In this document: positions 17,933 through 29,024 of the stretch, one piece after another | Layout of the letters: every line of letters starts with the position of its first letter | Position numbering within the stretch: the stretch's first letter is position 1 | Source of the DNA: Billgrantia saliphila | Lineage (GTDB): Bacteria; Pseudomonadota; Gammaproteobacteria; Pseudomonadales; Halomonadaceae | Direction: 5' to 3' | DNA: 64,000 bases | Assembly (NCBI RefSeq): GCF_002930105.1 | Contig: NZ_PJRN01000006.1 | Location: 62,001-126,000, forward strand | The notes under the pieces: model-generated | What the model was told of the DNA's origin: nothing | Databases searched by the model: none | The model's input: only the letters and a program-made list of their open reading frames with translations | Program-made: the position numbers and the translations under genes

Positions 17933-17949
17933 CGCACCATTGGGGTGCG
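17933..17949. promoter_or_regulatory. Strong NtrC-type site 2 upstream of glnA
   Basis: CGCACCATTGGGGTGCG: a 17-base dyad with intact GCACC and GGTGC half-sites. With site 1 it forms a paired enhancer 160 to 200 bases upstream of the sigma-54 promoter. It also lies just past the stop codon of the next gene, leaving no other gene in 17619-17969. Confidence 0.8.
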
Positions 17950-17969
17950 CAAGGAAGCGACCATCGACA

Positions 17970-18512
17970 CTAGGCCGAATCGATCGTCACTCTCGCCTGG
18001 CAGGCGCGCAGGCGAGCAAGCAGTTCGGGAAGCGCCTCGGTATCCAGCTTCGGATCGAAACCGCCGATGCGCTCGAACCAATCGCGTGCTATCCAGAAGG
18101 TATCCAGGGGCGAAGTGCGCTGCAGGCGATACCACCAGTGCCGCAGCCGACCCTGACGAGGAATTCGCAGCACGGCGGCGTCCCAGGCACGCTCCTCGCC
18201 GGCGGCACTCAGCCGATGGCTAAGCCAATCGACGGCGCGCCGCGGCCCCAACCCCGGGAACAGCAGCACATCGCCCCGGCTGACGGCCACGGCGACGTTC
18301 AGGCGGCTGCCGAGGGACTCGCCGGAACAGTGGATCAGCGTGGTCTCATGGCGCCGCGTCAAAGCCGGTAGTCGGGCATCGCCGGTGTCGTCTACCAACA
18401 GCAGCTCATGGCTGCCATGCCACTCGCGAGCCGCGCGTTGTAACATGGCAAGATGGCGCGGTAGTTGCGCGCCAGCGGTGCGAGCATCGAGAAGAACACT
18501 ACTGAGTAGCAT
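17970..18512 (-). CDS. Glycosyltransferase family 2-like protein
   Basis: 180 residues. The pattern HELLLVDDTGDARLPAL... SLGSRLNVAVAVSRGDVLLFPGLGPRRAVDWL resembles the nucleotide-sugar binding half of a GT-A fold glycosyltransferase (the DD pair, then R.N.a...a.GdvllFl). The C-terminus with FWIARDWFERIGGFDPKL also fits family 2 enzymes. It is shorter than typical members (about 230 or more) and the catalytic base region is weak, so it may be a minimal or inactive version. No operon partner is evident; typA is divergent upstream. Confidence 0.6.
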   Translation of the reverse strand: MLLSSVLLDARTAGAQLPRHLAMLQRAAREWHGSHELLLVDDTGDARLPALTRRHETTLIHCSGESLGSRLNVAVAVSRGDVLLFPGLGPRRAVDWLSHRLSAAGEERAWDAAVLRIPRQGRLRHWWYRLQRTSPLDTFWIARDWFERIGGFDPKLDTEALPELLARLRACQARVTIDSA

Positions 18513-18851
18513 CTAGCGGGCTCCACGAGAGCGGGGAAGCGCCTCGAATCGGCACGTTTTGTCATATTTTGTATCGCTAAGTGTACAAAAGTATCGAGAA
18601 AGCCCGCTGCTGAATTTTTCCCCACTCCGTTGTCCAAGTCCTACCCAGTCGGTGTTTAACCGGTTCATGCGCCGCAGCAAGCCTCAATGAGTGTCACAGC
18701 CACGTTACAGGTTGAAAGCGGCCATATCGCGAGGTTGTGCTATTCCCCTACCCCGCTTGTCTGTACAATGCGCCACCACTCCCCTACCCCCGCGCCTAGG
18801 GTACGTCTTTCGATGTGTACATAGGTGCGTATATATGATGAGTCACACCCT
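18513..18851. other. Intergenic region between divergent genes; promoters expected
   Basis: This stretch of 339 bases separates the glycosyltransferase-like gene from typA and holds no convincing reading frame. It is more AT-rich than its neighbours. Minus-strand TTGTAC...TATGAC near 18565-18595 could serve the glycosyltransferase, and TACAAT at 18764-18769 could be a -10 element for typA, but neither has a fully convincing partner hexamer at ideal spacing. Confidence 0.4.
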
Positions 18852-20699
<1,848 letters not shown>

Positions 20700-20716
20700 G
20701 CCGACGCGATACCCTT

Positions 20717-20742
20717 GCGCCCGCCTTCACGGCGGGCGCTTT
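20717..20742 (+). terminator. Hairpin terminator after typA
   Basis: Perfect 9-base stem GCGCCCGCC / GGCGGGCGC with loop TTCAC, followed by only three T residues. It lies 18 bases past the typA stop. The short T-run makes it weaker than a classical terminator. Confidence 0.6.
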
Positions 20743-20806
20743 GCGTCGGGCCATCTCGCGAGAGCGGCTACGCTATAGGCAAACCCAGCAACAGCGAGGA
20801 GCCAGC

Positions 20807-21127
20807 ATGCATAAACACGTCGAATGGGACGACCCGGGTGCCGACAGCGTGATGCACCATTACGAGCGCTCCCCCCAGGGCTACTCGGAGCCCGGCCCCG
20901 GTGACATCCTCTCGGCCCGCTATCGGGGCAAGGTGGTGCGCATCAAGGTCGAGGCCTACGTGGACGACACCAGCATCGGCCAGGTGGTGGCGATAATTTC
21001 CCACGGCGGCAAGCGGCTCAATGCGCTCGGCAAACTTGCGATCGGCGATACCGTACGCCTGCCGGACGCGATGCGCGCCTTCGAAACCCGTCGCGACGAG
21101 GGCGAAGCAGACCCGGGCGAGGACTGA
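20807..21127 (+). CDS. Small conserved hypothetical protein
   Basis: 106 residues, acidic at the C-terminus, with a central beta-rich core ILSARYRGKVVRIKVEAYVDDTSIGQVVAIIS followed by KLAIGDTVRLPDAMRAFE. No signal peptide or membrane segment is seen, so it is probably cytosolic. The ATG at 20807 has a strong GAGGAG ribosome binding site; the longer frame from 20741 overlaps the typA terminator and is rejected. I do not recognise a named family. Confidence 0.7.
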   Translation: MHKHVEWDDPGADSVMHHYERSPQGYSEPGPGDILSARYRGKVVRIKVEAYVDDTSIGQVVAIISHGGKRLNALGKLAIGDTVRLPDAMRAFETRRDEGEADPGED

Positions 21128-21300
21128 CTTCCACGTTCCCGAGCCCCGGTCATCCGCCGCCCCCAACGCAGCCTTAACGCTTGGCCTCTGGCTACGCAGC
21201 GGGTTCTGTCGCAGAGTGTACCCGCCGCCAAACCGGCCTCACCGGCCAGCGGCGGACATCCGACGGCCCACAAGGCCAAGCGCAATCCTTCGGAATAACA

Positions 21301-22743
21301 ATGAGTACGCATAACGTCTGGACTCACAAGGGCACCTTCCTGTTGGCCGCCGTCGGTTCGGCGGTGGGGCTCGGCAACCTCTGGCGGTTTCCCTACTTGG
21401 CCGGCGAGAACGGCGGTGGTGCCTTCATCCTGATCTACGCCCTGACCATCTTCGCCGTGGGCATCCCGATTCTCATCGCCGAGACCATGCTCGGCCGCGC
21501 CAGCCGGCGCAGCCCGATCATGGGCATGCACTTTCTGACCCGCACCCATAACACCTTCCGGGCCTGGGAATCGATCGGCTGGTTGGGCGCCGCTTCGGCC
21601 TTCTTGATCCTGAGTTTCTATTCGGTGATCGCCGGTTGGGCGATCCATTACACCTGGCAAATGCTCACCGGAACGCTGGTTGGTGCCGACGCCGAAACCA
21701 TCGGTGCCGGCTTTGACGCCCTGCTGGCCTCGCCGGGCCTGCTGACTCTCTATCACACCCTGTTCATCATCGCCTCGGGGTTGATCGTCGGCATGGGCAT
21801 CCACAAGGGCATCGAGAGCGGCCTGCGTATCATGATGCCGGCCCTGTTCGCGATCCTGCTGGTGGTGCTGTTCTACGGCATCGCCAACGGCGACTTCGCC
21901 GCCGCCGCCAGTTTCCTGTTCACCTTCAACCTGGGCGACCTGAGCCTCGAGGGCTGGCTGCAGGCCATGGGCCAGTCGTTCTTCACCCTGAGCCTCGGCA
22001 TGGGTGCGATCATGGCCTACGGCGCCTACATGTCCAGCGACGCCTCGCTGAGCCGTACCGCCTTCGCCATCGCCTTCATCGATACCGCGGTGGCCATGGT
22101 CGCGGGACTGGCGATCTTCTCGCTGGTGTTCGGCGCCGGGCTCGACGCTGCCGCCGGGCCGGGCCTGATGTTCGTCACCCTGCCGCTGGCCTTTGCCGAG
22201 ATGCCCTTCGGCGGACTGGTGGGCGGGGTGTTCTTCATCCTGGTGCTGGGCGCGGCGATCAGTTCCTCGATCTCGCTGATCGAGCCGGTGGCCGCCTTCC
22301 TGGTCGAGCGCTTCGACTTGACGCGCCCCCAAGCCGTATTCGCCATGGTGCTCGCCAGCTGGGCGATGGGCCTGCTCACTGTCGTCAGCTTCAATACCTG
22401 GGCCGAGGACAGTCTATTCCACACGCTGTTCGGCCGCAGCGCCTTCGACTTCATCGAACTGCTGACCAATATCTTCATGCCACTGGGCGGCCTGCTGATC
22501 GCACTGTTCGCCGGCTGGGCCCTGACCTACTCCGAGGTCATGAAGGAGATGCGCACCAGCGAGACCTGGTTCCAGGTATGGCGTTTCCTGGTACGCTTCG
22601 TGGCACCGGCCGCGGTGGCCTTCGTCTTCCTGCGCAGCATCCCGCAGGTGGAGGGCTACCTGTTACCGACCGTCGGTGCACTGTTCATCGTCGGCGCCTT
22701 CGCCGCGGGCCGCACCTACCTGGGTGACGGCCGCCAGGGGTGA
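21301..22743 (+). CDS. Sodium:neurotransmitter symporter family (NSS) transporter
   Basis: 480 residues with about 11-12 membrane segments. Segment 1 carries the family signature TFLLAAVGSAVGLGNLWRFPYLAGENGGGAFILIY, where the unwound helix binds Na+ and substrate in LeuT. Segment 6 region FFTLSLGMGAIMAYGAYMS is also diagnostic. It should import an amino acid or related amine with sodium. The ATG at 21301 starts the conserved N-terminus; the 173 bases before it hold no gene. It appears to be a single-gene unit. Confidence 0.93.
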   Translation: MSTHNVWTHKGTFLLAAVGSAVGLGNLWRFPYLAGENGGGAFILIYALTIFAVGIPILIAETMLGRASRRSPIMGMHFLTRTHNTFRAWESIGWLGAASAFLILSFYSVIAGWAIHYTWQMLTGTLVGADAETIGAGFDALLASPGLLTLYHTLFIIASGLIVGMGIHKGIESGLRIMMPALFAILLVVLFYGIANGDFAAAASFLFTFNLGDLSLEGWLQAMGQSFFTLSLGMGAIMAYGAYMSSDASLSRTAFAIAFIDTAVAMVAGLAIFSLVFGAGLDAAAGPGLMFVTLPLAFAEMPFGGLVGGVFFILVLGAAISSSISLIEPVAAFLVERFDLTRPQAVFAMVLASWAMGLLTVVSFNTWAEDSLFHTLFGRSAFDFIELLTNIFMPLGGLLIALFAGWALTYSEVMKEMRTSETWFQVWRFLVRFVAPAAVAFVFLRSIPQVEGYLLPTVGALFIVGAFAAGRTYLGDGRQG

Positions 22744-22877
22744 TAAATCAATATTGACCCACCGCCGCCGCCGGCGGTCCGATAACAAGACCATGGCCCG
22801 TCTACGTCATCCTATCGGCGGGACCAATAACAACATTCCGGAGCGACGAACGGTCCGGAAACAGGGCAGGAACACAT

Positions 22878-23648
22878 ATGGCATCCATTATCGACGTCAG
22901 GCACGTCAACAAGGCCTTCGGTGGGCTGAAGGTCATCAACGACTGCTCCATCCAGGTGGAGAAAGGCTCGATCACCGGACTCATCGGTCCCAACGGCGCC
23001 GGAAAATCAACTCTCTTCAACATCATCGCCGGCGCTCTGCCGCTCGATAGCGGCCAGATCCTGCTCGACGGCGAGGACATCACCAATTGCCCCGCCAACG
23101 AGCTCTTTCACAAGGGACTGCTGCGCACCTTCCAGATCGCCCATGAGTTCTGCCACATGACCGCGCTGGAGAACCTGATGATGGTGCCGCCGCGTCAGGC
23201 GGGCGAGAGCCTGTTCGACGCCTGGCTCAAGCCGGGCAGCGTGGCGCGGCAGGAGGCCGAGGTGCGCCGCCGCGCGCTCGAGGTGATCGACTTCATCGGC
23301 CTTTACCACGTGCGCAACGAGCTGGCCGGCAACCTCTCAGGTGGCCAGAAGAAGCTGCTGGAGCTGGGCCGGACCATGATGACCGACGCCCGCGTGGTGC
23401 TGCTCGACGAGATCGCCGCCGGGGTCAACCGCACTCTGCTCGGCGACCTGGTCGGCAACATCGAACGGCTCAATCGCGAGTTCGGCTACACCTTCCTCGT
23501 CATCGAGCACGACATGGACATGATCGCGCGGCTGTGCGATCCGGTCATCGTGCTGGCCCAAGGCAGCGTGATGGTCGAAGGCAGCATCGAGGAGATCCAG
23601 AACGATCCCCAAGTGATCGAAGCCTACTTCGGCTCAAACGCCGCCTGA
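22878..23648 (+). CDS. LivG-type ABC transporter ATPase (branched-chain amino acid/amide family)
   Basis: 256 residues with Walker A GPNGAGKST, signature LSGGQKKLLELGRTMM, Walker B VVLLDEI and H-loop VIEHDMD. The helical-domain insertion LLRTFQIAHEFCHMTALENLMM is typical of LivG (R-T-F-Q). It would pair with the LivF-like ATPase next door. It is the first gene of a four-gene + strand operon, 134 bases after the NSS gene. Note the DEIAAGVN where most LivG proteins have DEPxAGLN; the Pro-to-Ile change after the catalytic Glu is tolerated in some members. Confidence 0.9.
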   Translation: MASIIDVRHVNKAFGGLKVINDCSIQVEKGSITGLIGPNGAGKSTLFNIIAGALPLDSGQILLDGEDITNCPANELFHKGLLRTFQIAHEFCHMTALENLMMVPPRQAGESLFDAWLKPGSVARQEAEVRRRALEVIDFIGLYHVRNELAGNLSGGQKKLLELGRTMMTDARVVLLDEIAAGVNRTLLGDLVGNIERLNREFGYTFLVIEHDMDMIARLCDPVIVLAQGSVMVEGSIEEIQNDPQVIEAYFGSNAA

Positions 23649-23728
23649 GGGGGCACCGCCCCACCTGAGCCTGCCCGCCCAAGCGCGGGAGACAAGAAAA
23701 ACAGTCACGACAGCGCAGAGAACACACG

Positions 23729-24433
23729 ATGCCATTACTCGAAGCACGCGACGTGCATGGCGGCTACGGCGGCATGAACATCCTCAATGGGGTGAACATG
23801 ACGATCGAGGCCGACGAGATCGGCGTGATCGTCGGCCCCAACGGCGCCGGCAAGTCGACCATGCTCAAGGCCGTCTTCGGCCTGCTCACCGTCAGCCAGG
23901 GCGAGATCCTGCTGCGCGGCGAGCCGATCCATAACCTGCCGCCCAACAAGCTGGTACAGAAGGGCATGGGCTTCATCCCCCAGGAGAAGAACGTCTTCCC
24001 CAGCCTCACCGTGAAAGAGAACCTGGAGATGGGCGCCTTCCTCAAGCCGGGCAACGTCAAGCGCATGCTGAAGAATATCTACGACGTCTTCCCTCCGCTC
24101 TACGACAAGCGCCACCAGCCGGCCGGCGAGCTCTCCGGCGGCCAGCGCCAGATGGTCGCCATGGGCCGTGCGCTGATGGCCGAACCCGAGATCCTGCTGC
24201 TCGACGAACCCACCGCCGGCCTCTCGCCGCTCTACATGAACGAGATCTTCGAGCGGGTGAAGGAGATCAATGCCGCCGGCGTCGGCATCCTGATGGTGGA
24301 GCAGAACGCCAAGCAGGCGCTGGCCATCGCCGACAAGGGTTTCGTCCTGGCCGCCGGTCAGAACCGCTTCACCGATACCGGTGCCGCCCTGCTCGCCGAC
24401 CCCGAAGTCGCCAAGAGTTTCCTGGGCGGCTGA
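23729..24433 (+). CDS. LivF-type ABC transporter ATPase
   Basis: 234 residues, the standard LivF length. Motifs are GPNGAGKSTMLKAVFG (Walker A), the LivF-specific MGFIPQEKNVFPSLTVKENLEMGAF, LSGGQRQMVAMGRALM, LLLDEPTAGLSP and MVEQNAKQAL. It forms the second nucleotide-binding subunit of the hydrophobic amino acid/amide importer. It lies 80 bases after the LivG-like gene and 31 bases before the LivH-like gene. Confidence 0.93.
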   Translation: MPLLEARDVHGGYGGMNILNGVNMTIEADEIGVIVGPNGAGKSTMLKAVFGLLTVSQGEILLRGEPIHNLPPNKLVQKGMGFIPQEKNVFPSLTVKENLEMGAFLKPGNVKRMLKNIYDVFPPLYDKRHQPAGELSGGQRQMVAMGRALMAEPEILLLDEPTAGLSPLYMNEIFERVKEINAAGVGILMVEQNAKQALAIADKGFVLAAGQNRFTDTGAALLADPEVAKSFLGG

Positions 24434-24464
24434 GCCCCCGGAGCCAGGATCTGGAGAGAACGTT

Positions 24465-25472
24465 GTGAACGAACTGGTCTTCTTTATCAACAACGTGGTG
24501 ATCGCCGGCAGCGTGACCGGCTCGATCTACGCCATCGGCGCCGTCGGCGTGACGCTGGTGTTCAGCATCATGCGCTTCGCCCATTTCGCCCATGCCGACA
24601 TGATGACCTTCGGCGCCTTCATGGTGCTGCTGCTGACGCTGGCCTTCCCCGGCGTGGGCGGCGTCGTGGGGCTGCCCACGCCGGTGGTCATGCTGCCGCT
24701 GGCCATCGTGCTCACCGCGCTGCTTGCGGTGGGCATCGACAAGGCCTTCTACAAGCCGCTGCGCGCCCATGGCGTCAAGCCGATCGTGCTGGTGATCGGT
24801 TCGCTGGGCGTGACCCTGATGCTGCAGGGGCTGATTCGCCTGTTCGCCGGCACCGGCGCGCAGAACCTCTACCTGGCCGGCGAGCGCAAGGAGATCTACC
24901 GCATCGCGCTGCCCATCGAAGGCGTGCGGGCGCCGATCGTGATCACCGAGCCGCAGATCATCCTCTTCGTGCTCACCGTCACTGCCGTGGTCGGTTTGCA
25001 CCTGTTCCTCAACCGCTCGCGGCTGGGCAAGGCGATGCGCGCCATGTCCGACAACCCCGACCTGGCGCGGGCCTCGGGGATCAACACCAATACCATCGTG
25101 GCCGTCACCTGGGTCATCGCCGGGGGGCTGGCCGCCATCGCCGGAACGCTGCTCTCGCTCGACGTGACCTTCAAGCCCGACCTCAGCTTCTTCCTGCTGC
25201 TGCCGATCTTCGCCGCGGCTATCGTCGGCGGCGTGGGGCACCCTTACGGCGCCATCGCCGGCGGCTTCGTGGTCGGCTTCGCCGAGACCCTGGCGGTATT
25301 CAACTGGTCGGTGCTGCTGCGCCCCTTCCGCGACAGCCTGCCCGAGTGGCTGGCGCAGGCCGGCAACCTCGCCTTCGTCGGCACCGAGTACAAGATCGTG
25401 GTGCCCTTCTTCATCCTGGTGGCCATCCTGGTGTGGCGTCCCACCGGCATCTTCAAGGGTAAGGTGATCTGA
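24465..25472 (+). CDS. LivH-type ABC transporter permease
   Basis: 335 residues, GTG start with a GGAGAG site seven bases upstream. The family pattern NNVVIAGSVTGSIYAIGAVGVTLVFSIMRFAHFAHADMMTFGAF opens the protein, and the ATPase-contact loop reads SRLGKAMRAMSDNPDLARASGIN. It is an inner-membrane permease with about eight hydrophobic segments. An upstream in-frame ATG (24381) lies inside the LivF-like gene and is rejected. Its stop overlaps the next start (TGATG). Confidence 0.92.
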   Translation: MNELVFFINNVVIAGSVTGSIYAIGAVGVTLVFSIMRFAHFAHADMMTFGAFMVLLLTLAFPGVGGVVGLPTPVVMLPLAIVLTALLAVGIDKAFYKPLRAHGVKPIVLVIGSLGVTLMLQGLIRLFAGTGAQNLYLAGERKEIYRIALPIEGVRAPIVITEPQIILFVLTVTAVVGLHLFLNRSRLGKAMRAMSDNPDLARASGINTNTIVAVTWVIAGGLAAIAGTLLSLDVTFKPDLSFFLLLPIFAAAIVGGVGHPYGAIAGGFVVGFAETLAVFNWSVLLRPFRDSLPEWLAQAGNLAFVGTEYKIVVPFFILVAILVWRPTGIFKGKVI

Positions 25473-26791
25473 TGAGCACACAACAAGAACACGCTTCGCG
25501 CCGCGACGATACGGTGGCCGCTCCCTCGCGCTTCCCGCTGCGCGAGGTCGTCCTGTTCGGCGCTGTCCTGGCAGCGGTGCTCGGCGTCTATGCGGTCATG
25601 GGTGTCGCCTACAGCACGCGCATGCTGGTGGAGGCGGCCTGCTATGCCATCCTGGCCCTGGGCCTGACCATTCAATGGGGCTATGCCGGTCAGTTCAATG
25701 CCGGCGTGATGGGCTTCGTGGCGCTCGGCGGCTTCTGCGCCATGTTCTTCAGCGTGCCGGTGAACGACGCCTTCTGGGGCACCGAGCTGCCCGGCGAACT
25801 AGGCCGCGTACTGCTCTACCTCGCCGCTGCCGCGATGCTGGTGTTCGGCGCCACTCGGCTCGATCGCGTCGGGGTGCCCAAGAAGCTGCGCACCCTGATC
25901 GCCATCGTGCTTGCCGTGGTGCTCTACCTGGTGGTGATCAGCATGCTGCGCGAGGTGACCGATGAGATCGAATCGCGCGCCGGCTTCATCGGCGGCCTGG
26001 GGCTGCCGGCCTGGACCGGTTGGATCGTCGGCGGCGCGCTGGCCGGCGGCGTCGGTTATTTCATCGGCCACATCTGCCTGGGCCTGCGCAGCGACTACCT
26101 GGCCATCGCCACCCTGGGCATCGCCGAGATCATCAAGGCGTTCCTCAAGAACTCCGACTGGCTGACCCGCGGTACTGCCACCGTCTCGCCGCTGCCCTGG
26201 CCCACCCCCGGGCCCAGCACCCTCGGCTTCACGCTTTCCCGAGCGCTCTATCTCTCGGTGACGGCGGTGATGATCGCGGCGATCTTCTTCCTGCTGCACC
26301 GCGCCTATCATGCCCCCTGGGGACGTATGATCCGGGCCATCCGCGACAACGAGGTGGCCGCCTCGGCCATGGGCAAGGACATCAATCGCCGCCGGCTGGA
26401 GATCTTCGTGCTGGGCTGCATCCTGATGGGCATCGGCGGCGGCGCGCTGACGTCGTTCAACAGCCTGTTCGACCCCCAGGGCTACCTGCCGCTCAACCAC
26501 ACCTTCCTGGTGCTGGTGATGGTCATCCTCGGCGGCCCCGGCAACAACCTGGGCACGATCTTCGGCGCCGTGGCGGTCTACATCATCTGGATCATGTCCG
26601 AACCGCTGGCGCTCGCGCTGATGAACCTGGCGGTGTGGGTCGGCGAGGGCGCCTTCGGCTGGGAGCCGCCGGGCAATCTCGACAGTCGCGCGCTGCAGGC
26701 CCGGGTGTTCGTGATTGGTCTGTTGATCACCTTGGTGCTGCGCTTCGCCCCGCAGGGGCTGTTACCGGAGAAGGTCAAGCACCACGGCTAG
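25472..26791 (+). CDS. LivM-type ABC transporter permease
   Basis: 439 residues. Hallmarks include LVEAACYAILALGLTIQWGYAGQFNAGVMGFVALGGF and the ATPase-contact loop APWGRMIRAIRDNEVAASAMGKDINRRRLEIFVLGCILMGIGGG. Family members are often 320-420 residues; the extra length comes from an added stretch with hydrophobic segments around residues 105-190. It pairs with the LivH-like permease to form the transmembrane channel. It is the last gene of the operon, followed by a strong terminator. Confidence 0.91.
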   Translation: MSTQQEHASRRDDTVAAPSRFPLREVVLFGAVLAAVLGVYAVMGVAYSTRMLVEAACYAILALGLTIQWGYAGQFNAGVMGFVALGGFCAMFFSVPVNDAFWGTELPGELGRVLLYLAAAAMLVFGATRLDRVGVPKKLRTLIAIVLAVVLYLVVISMLREVTDEIESRAGFIGGLGLPAWTGWIVGGALAGGVGYFIGHICLGLRSDYLAIATLGIAEIIKAFLKNSDWLTRGTATVSPLPWPTPGPSTLGFTLSRALYLSVTAVMIAAIFFLLHRAYHAPWGRMIRAIRDNEVAASAMGKDINRRRLEIFVLGCILMGIGGGALTSFNSLFDPQGYLPLNHTFLVLVMVILGGPGNNLGTIFGAVAVYIIWIMSEPLALALMNLAVWVGEGAFGWEPPGNLDSRALQARVFVIGLLITLVLRFAPQGLLPEKVKHHG

Positions 26792-26804
26792 GCAGGAAGG
26801 TGCA

Positions 26805-26844
26805 AAAAACAGCCCCGGCGGGTTTCCCCGCCGGGGCTTTCGTT
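26805..26844. terminator. Bidirectional terminator between livM-like and livK-like genes
   Basis: A perfect 12-base stem AGCCCCGGCGGG / CCCGCCGGGGCT (26811-26822, 26827-26838) with loop TTTC. It is followed by TTTCGTTT on the plus strand and by TTTTTT on the minus strand. The two flanking genes converge on it, so it should stop both transcripts. Confidence 0.9.
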
Positions 26845-26867
26845 TGCCTGCTGCTTACCGTATGGCG

Positions 26868-28073
26868 TTAGAGGTCGACCTGCCCCTTGCCGACAAACTC
26901 ACTCCCCTCCACCGTCATCTCGACCACGATGCCGGGCACGTCGCCGTTGTCGTCGAACTCGTGACGACCGGAGGCGCCCTCGTAGTTGATTTCTTCACCG
27001 GCCGCAATCAGTTCGAGTGCCTTCTCCCACTCGCCGGGCAGGACCACTTCGCCCGGCTCGGAAGCCACGGCGCGCAGCGCCTCGGACAGTCCCTCGCGCT
27101 CGGCGCTGCCGTTCTGTTCGATGGCCAGCGCCAGCAGGAAGGCGGCGTCGTAGGCCTGGGCGGCGAATACCGAGCTGGGGTCGAACCCGGCCTCCTCGGC
27201 AGCCTGGTTGAAGGTCTCGGTGCCGGGCAGTTCGGGGCTGCCGGGACGCGTGGCGATCATGCCCTGCAGCGCATCCTCGCCCACCGCCTCGACCAGTGAC
27301 GAACCGACCATGCCGTCGGCGCCGGCGTACTGGTTGAACATGCCGCTCTCGTAGGCCTGGCGCAGAATGGTCTGGCCGGAGCCGTCGGCATAGGCCAGCA
27401 CCACCAGGGTGTCGGTACCGCTCGCCGAAAGCGAGCCCAGCTCCGAGCGGTAGTCGGCGCGGCCGTCCTCGTGTGCCAGGTTCTCGGCCACGGTGCCGCC
27501 GCCGGACTCGAAGGCCTCGGTAAAGGCATCGGCCAGGCCGCGACCGTAGTCGTTGTTGACGTAGGTGACCGCTACCGTGTCGAAGCCCTTCTCGAGCATC
27601 AGCTTGGCCAGGATCTGGCCCTGGTAGGCATCCGACGGCACGGTGCGGAACACCAGATCGTTGTCGTCCAGCTCGCTGACGGCCGGGGCCGTGGACGCCG
27701 GCGAAACCATGACCACGCCGCCGGGAATGGCCGCGTTGTTGGCTGCCGCCAGGGTCGCCCCGGTGCACAGCGCACCGACGATGGCGGTGACCTGCTCGGT
27801 GTTGACCATGCGGTCAGCCGCGTTGGACGCCGCCGAGGCGTCGCTGCAGGTAGTATCGGCGTTGGGCATCTCCAGCGTCTGGCCGTCGAGAATACCGCCC
27901 TGCTCGTTGATCTGCTTGACGGCCAGCTGCGCGCCTTCGTAGATCGGCGGCGTCAGGCTCTCGATCGGCCCGGTGAAACCGCCAAGGAAACCGACCTTGA
28001 CCTGTGCCTGCGCAGCACCGACGAATGCCAGACTGGACGCTGCCACTGCCATCGCCAAAATGCGTTTTTTCAT
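26868..28073 (-). CDS. LivK-type periplasmic binding protein
   Basis: 401 residues with a clear signal peptide (MKKRILAMAVAASSLAFVGAAQAQ) and the type-1 periplasmic binding fold: VKVGFLGGFTGPIESLTPPIYEGAQLAVKQINEQGGILDGQ and VTAIVGALCTGATLAAANNAAIPGGVVMVSPASTAP. It probably feeds the adjacent LivGFHM-like importer, although it is on the opposite strand and so separately promoted. The ligand (amino acid, amide or other) cannot be told. The ATG at 28073 is chosen because it begins the signal peptide; an upstream frame to 28211 is rejected. A conserved Cys pair (CSD and LCTG) may form a disulfide. Confidence 0.92.
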   Translation of the reverse strand: MKKRILAMAVAASSLAFVGAAQAQVKVGFLGGFTGPIESLTPPIYEGAQLAVKQINEQGGILDGQTLEMPNADTTCSDASAASNAADRMVNTEQVTAIVGALCTGATLAAANNAAIPGGVVMVSPASTAPAVSELDDNDLVFRTVPSDAYQGQILAKLMLEKGFDTVAVTYVNNDYGRGLADAFTEAFESGGGTVAENLAHEDGRADYRSELGSLSASGTDTLVVLAYADGSGQTILRQAYESGMFNQYAGADGMVGSSLVEAVGEDALQGMIATRPGSPELPGTETFNQAAEEAGFDPSSVFAAQAYDAAFLLALAIEQNGSAEREGLSEALRAVASEPGEVVLPGEWEKALELIAAGEEINYEGASGRHEFDDNGDVPGIVVEMTVEGSEFVGKGQVDL

Positions 28074-28265
28074 TTTGTTCTGCTCACTCTGGTTGCTAAT
28101 GAATAAAGGGCACCTCCCTAAATCTGGAAGGGTCGCGGTCAAAACACAAGCCCTCACTACCAACGTTGCGCTATGCCGGATCGCCCCGCCGTGGCGGCAG
28201 GGGCCCCTCATGCGTGCCTATACTGAAAGGCCTGCAGCCATGTCCCGACAGCAAGGAGCCGAACC

Positions 28266-29024
28266 ATGCATTCCGCCTCACGCCCTCTGGCGCTGCTGGC
28301 CATCCTGAGCCTGGCCACGGCCGCTCACGCCTTCGAACCCGCCGGCGAAGACATCGTCTACGAGGTCGGCGACGAGCCTTTCGAGGGCTACTTCGTCGGC
28401 GCCGACAGCGACGCCCGCGGCACGATACTGATCGTCCATGATTGGGACGGCCTGGGCGACTACGAACGCGAGCGCGCCGACATGCTCGCCAAGCAGGGCT
28501 ATGACGCCTTCGCCGTCGACCTGTTCGGCCAGAACCAGCGCCCCGAGACGGTGGAGAAACGCCAGGAAGCCACCCGAGCCCTGTACAGCGACCGTGAGCG
28601 CATGCGCGAGCTGACCCTGGCAGGTCTGGCCCAAGTCCGCGAACAGGAGGCTGCAGAAGAGGTGGTCGTCATCGGCTACTGCTTTGGCGGCGCCGTGGCC
28701 CTGGAGATCGCCCGCTCCGGCGAGGCCGAGAACGTCGCCGGCTACGTCAGCTTCCACGGCAGCCTGGCCACGCCGGAAGGCCAGGAGTGGCCCGAGGAAG
28801 TCCCGCCGCTGCTGATCGCCCATGGCGCCGCCGACGAATCGGTGACCATGGAAGACGTCGCCACGCTGGTCGAGGAACTCGAAGCCATCGAGGCCACCTA
28901 TGAGGTCGAGATCTACTCCGGCGCCCCGCACGCCTTCACGGTCTTCGATGGGGAGCGCTATCAAGAGCGTGCCGACGAGAAATCCTGGGCCGCGTTTATG
29001 ACCTATCTCGAGGAGGTACTGTGA
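28266..29024 (+). CDS. Dienelactone hydrolase family protein, exported
   Basis: 252 residues: signal peptide (to about residue 22, AHA), then an alpha/beta hydrolase of the dienelactone hydrolase family. The nucleophile is Cys139 in GYCFGG, with the acidic residue expected in HGAADESV and the catalytic His in PHAFTVF. The substrate is unknown; family members hydrolyse lactones and esters. An AAGGAG ribosome binding site lies upstream. Its stop overlaps the GTG start of the next gene, so the two form an operon. Confidence 0.85.
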   Translation: MHSASRPLALLAILSLATAAHAFEPAGEDIVYEVGDEPFEGYFVGADSDARGTILIVHDWDGLGDYERERADMLAKQGYDAFAVDLFGQNQRPETVEKRQEATRALYSDRERMRELTLAGLAQVREQEAAEEVVVIGYCFGGAVALEIARSGEAENVAGYVSFHGSLATPEGQEWPEEVPPLLIAHGAADESVTMEDVATLVEELEAIEATYEVEIYSGAPHAFTVFDGERYQERADEKSWAAFMTYLEEVL

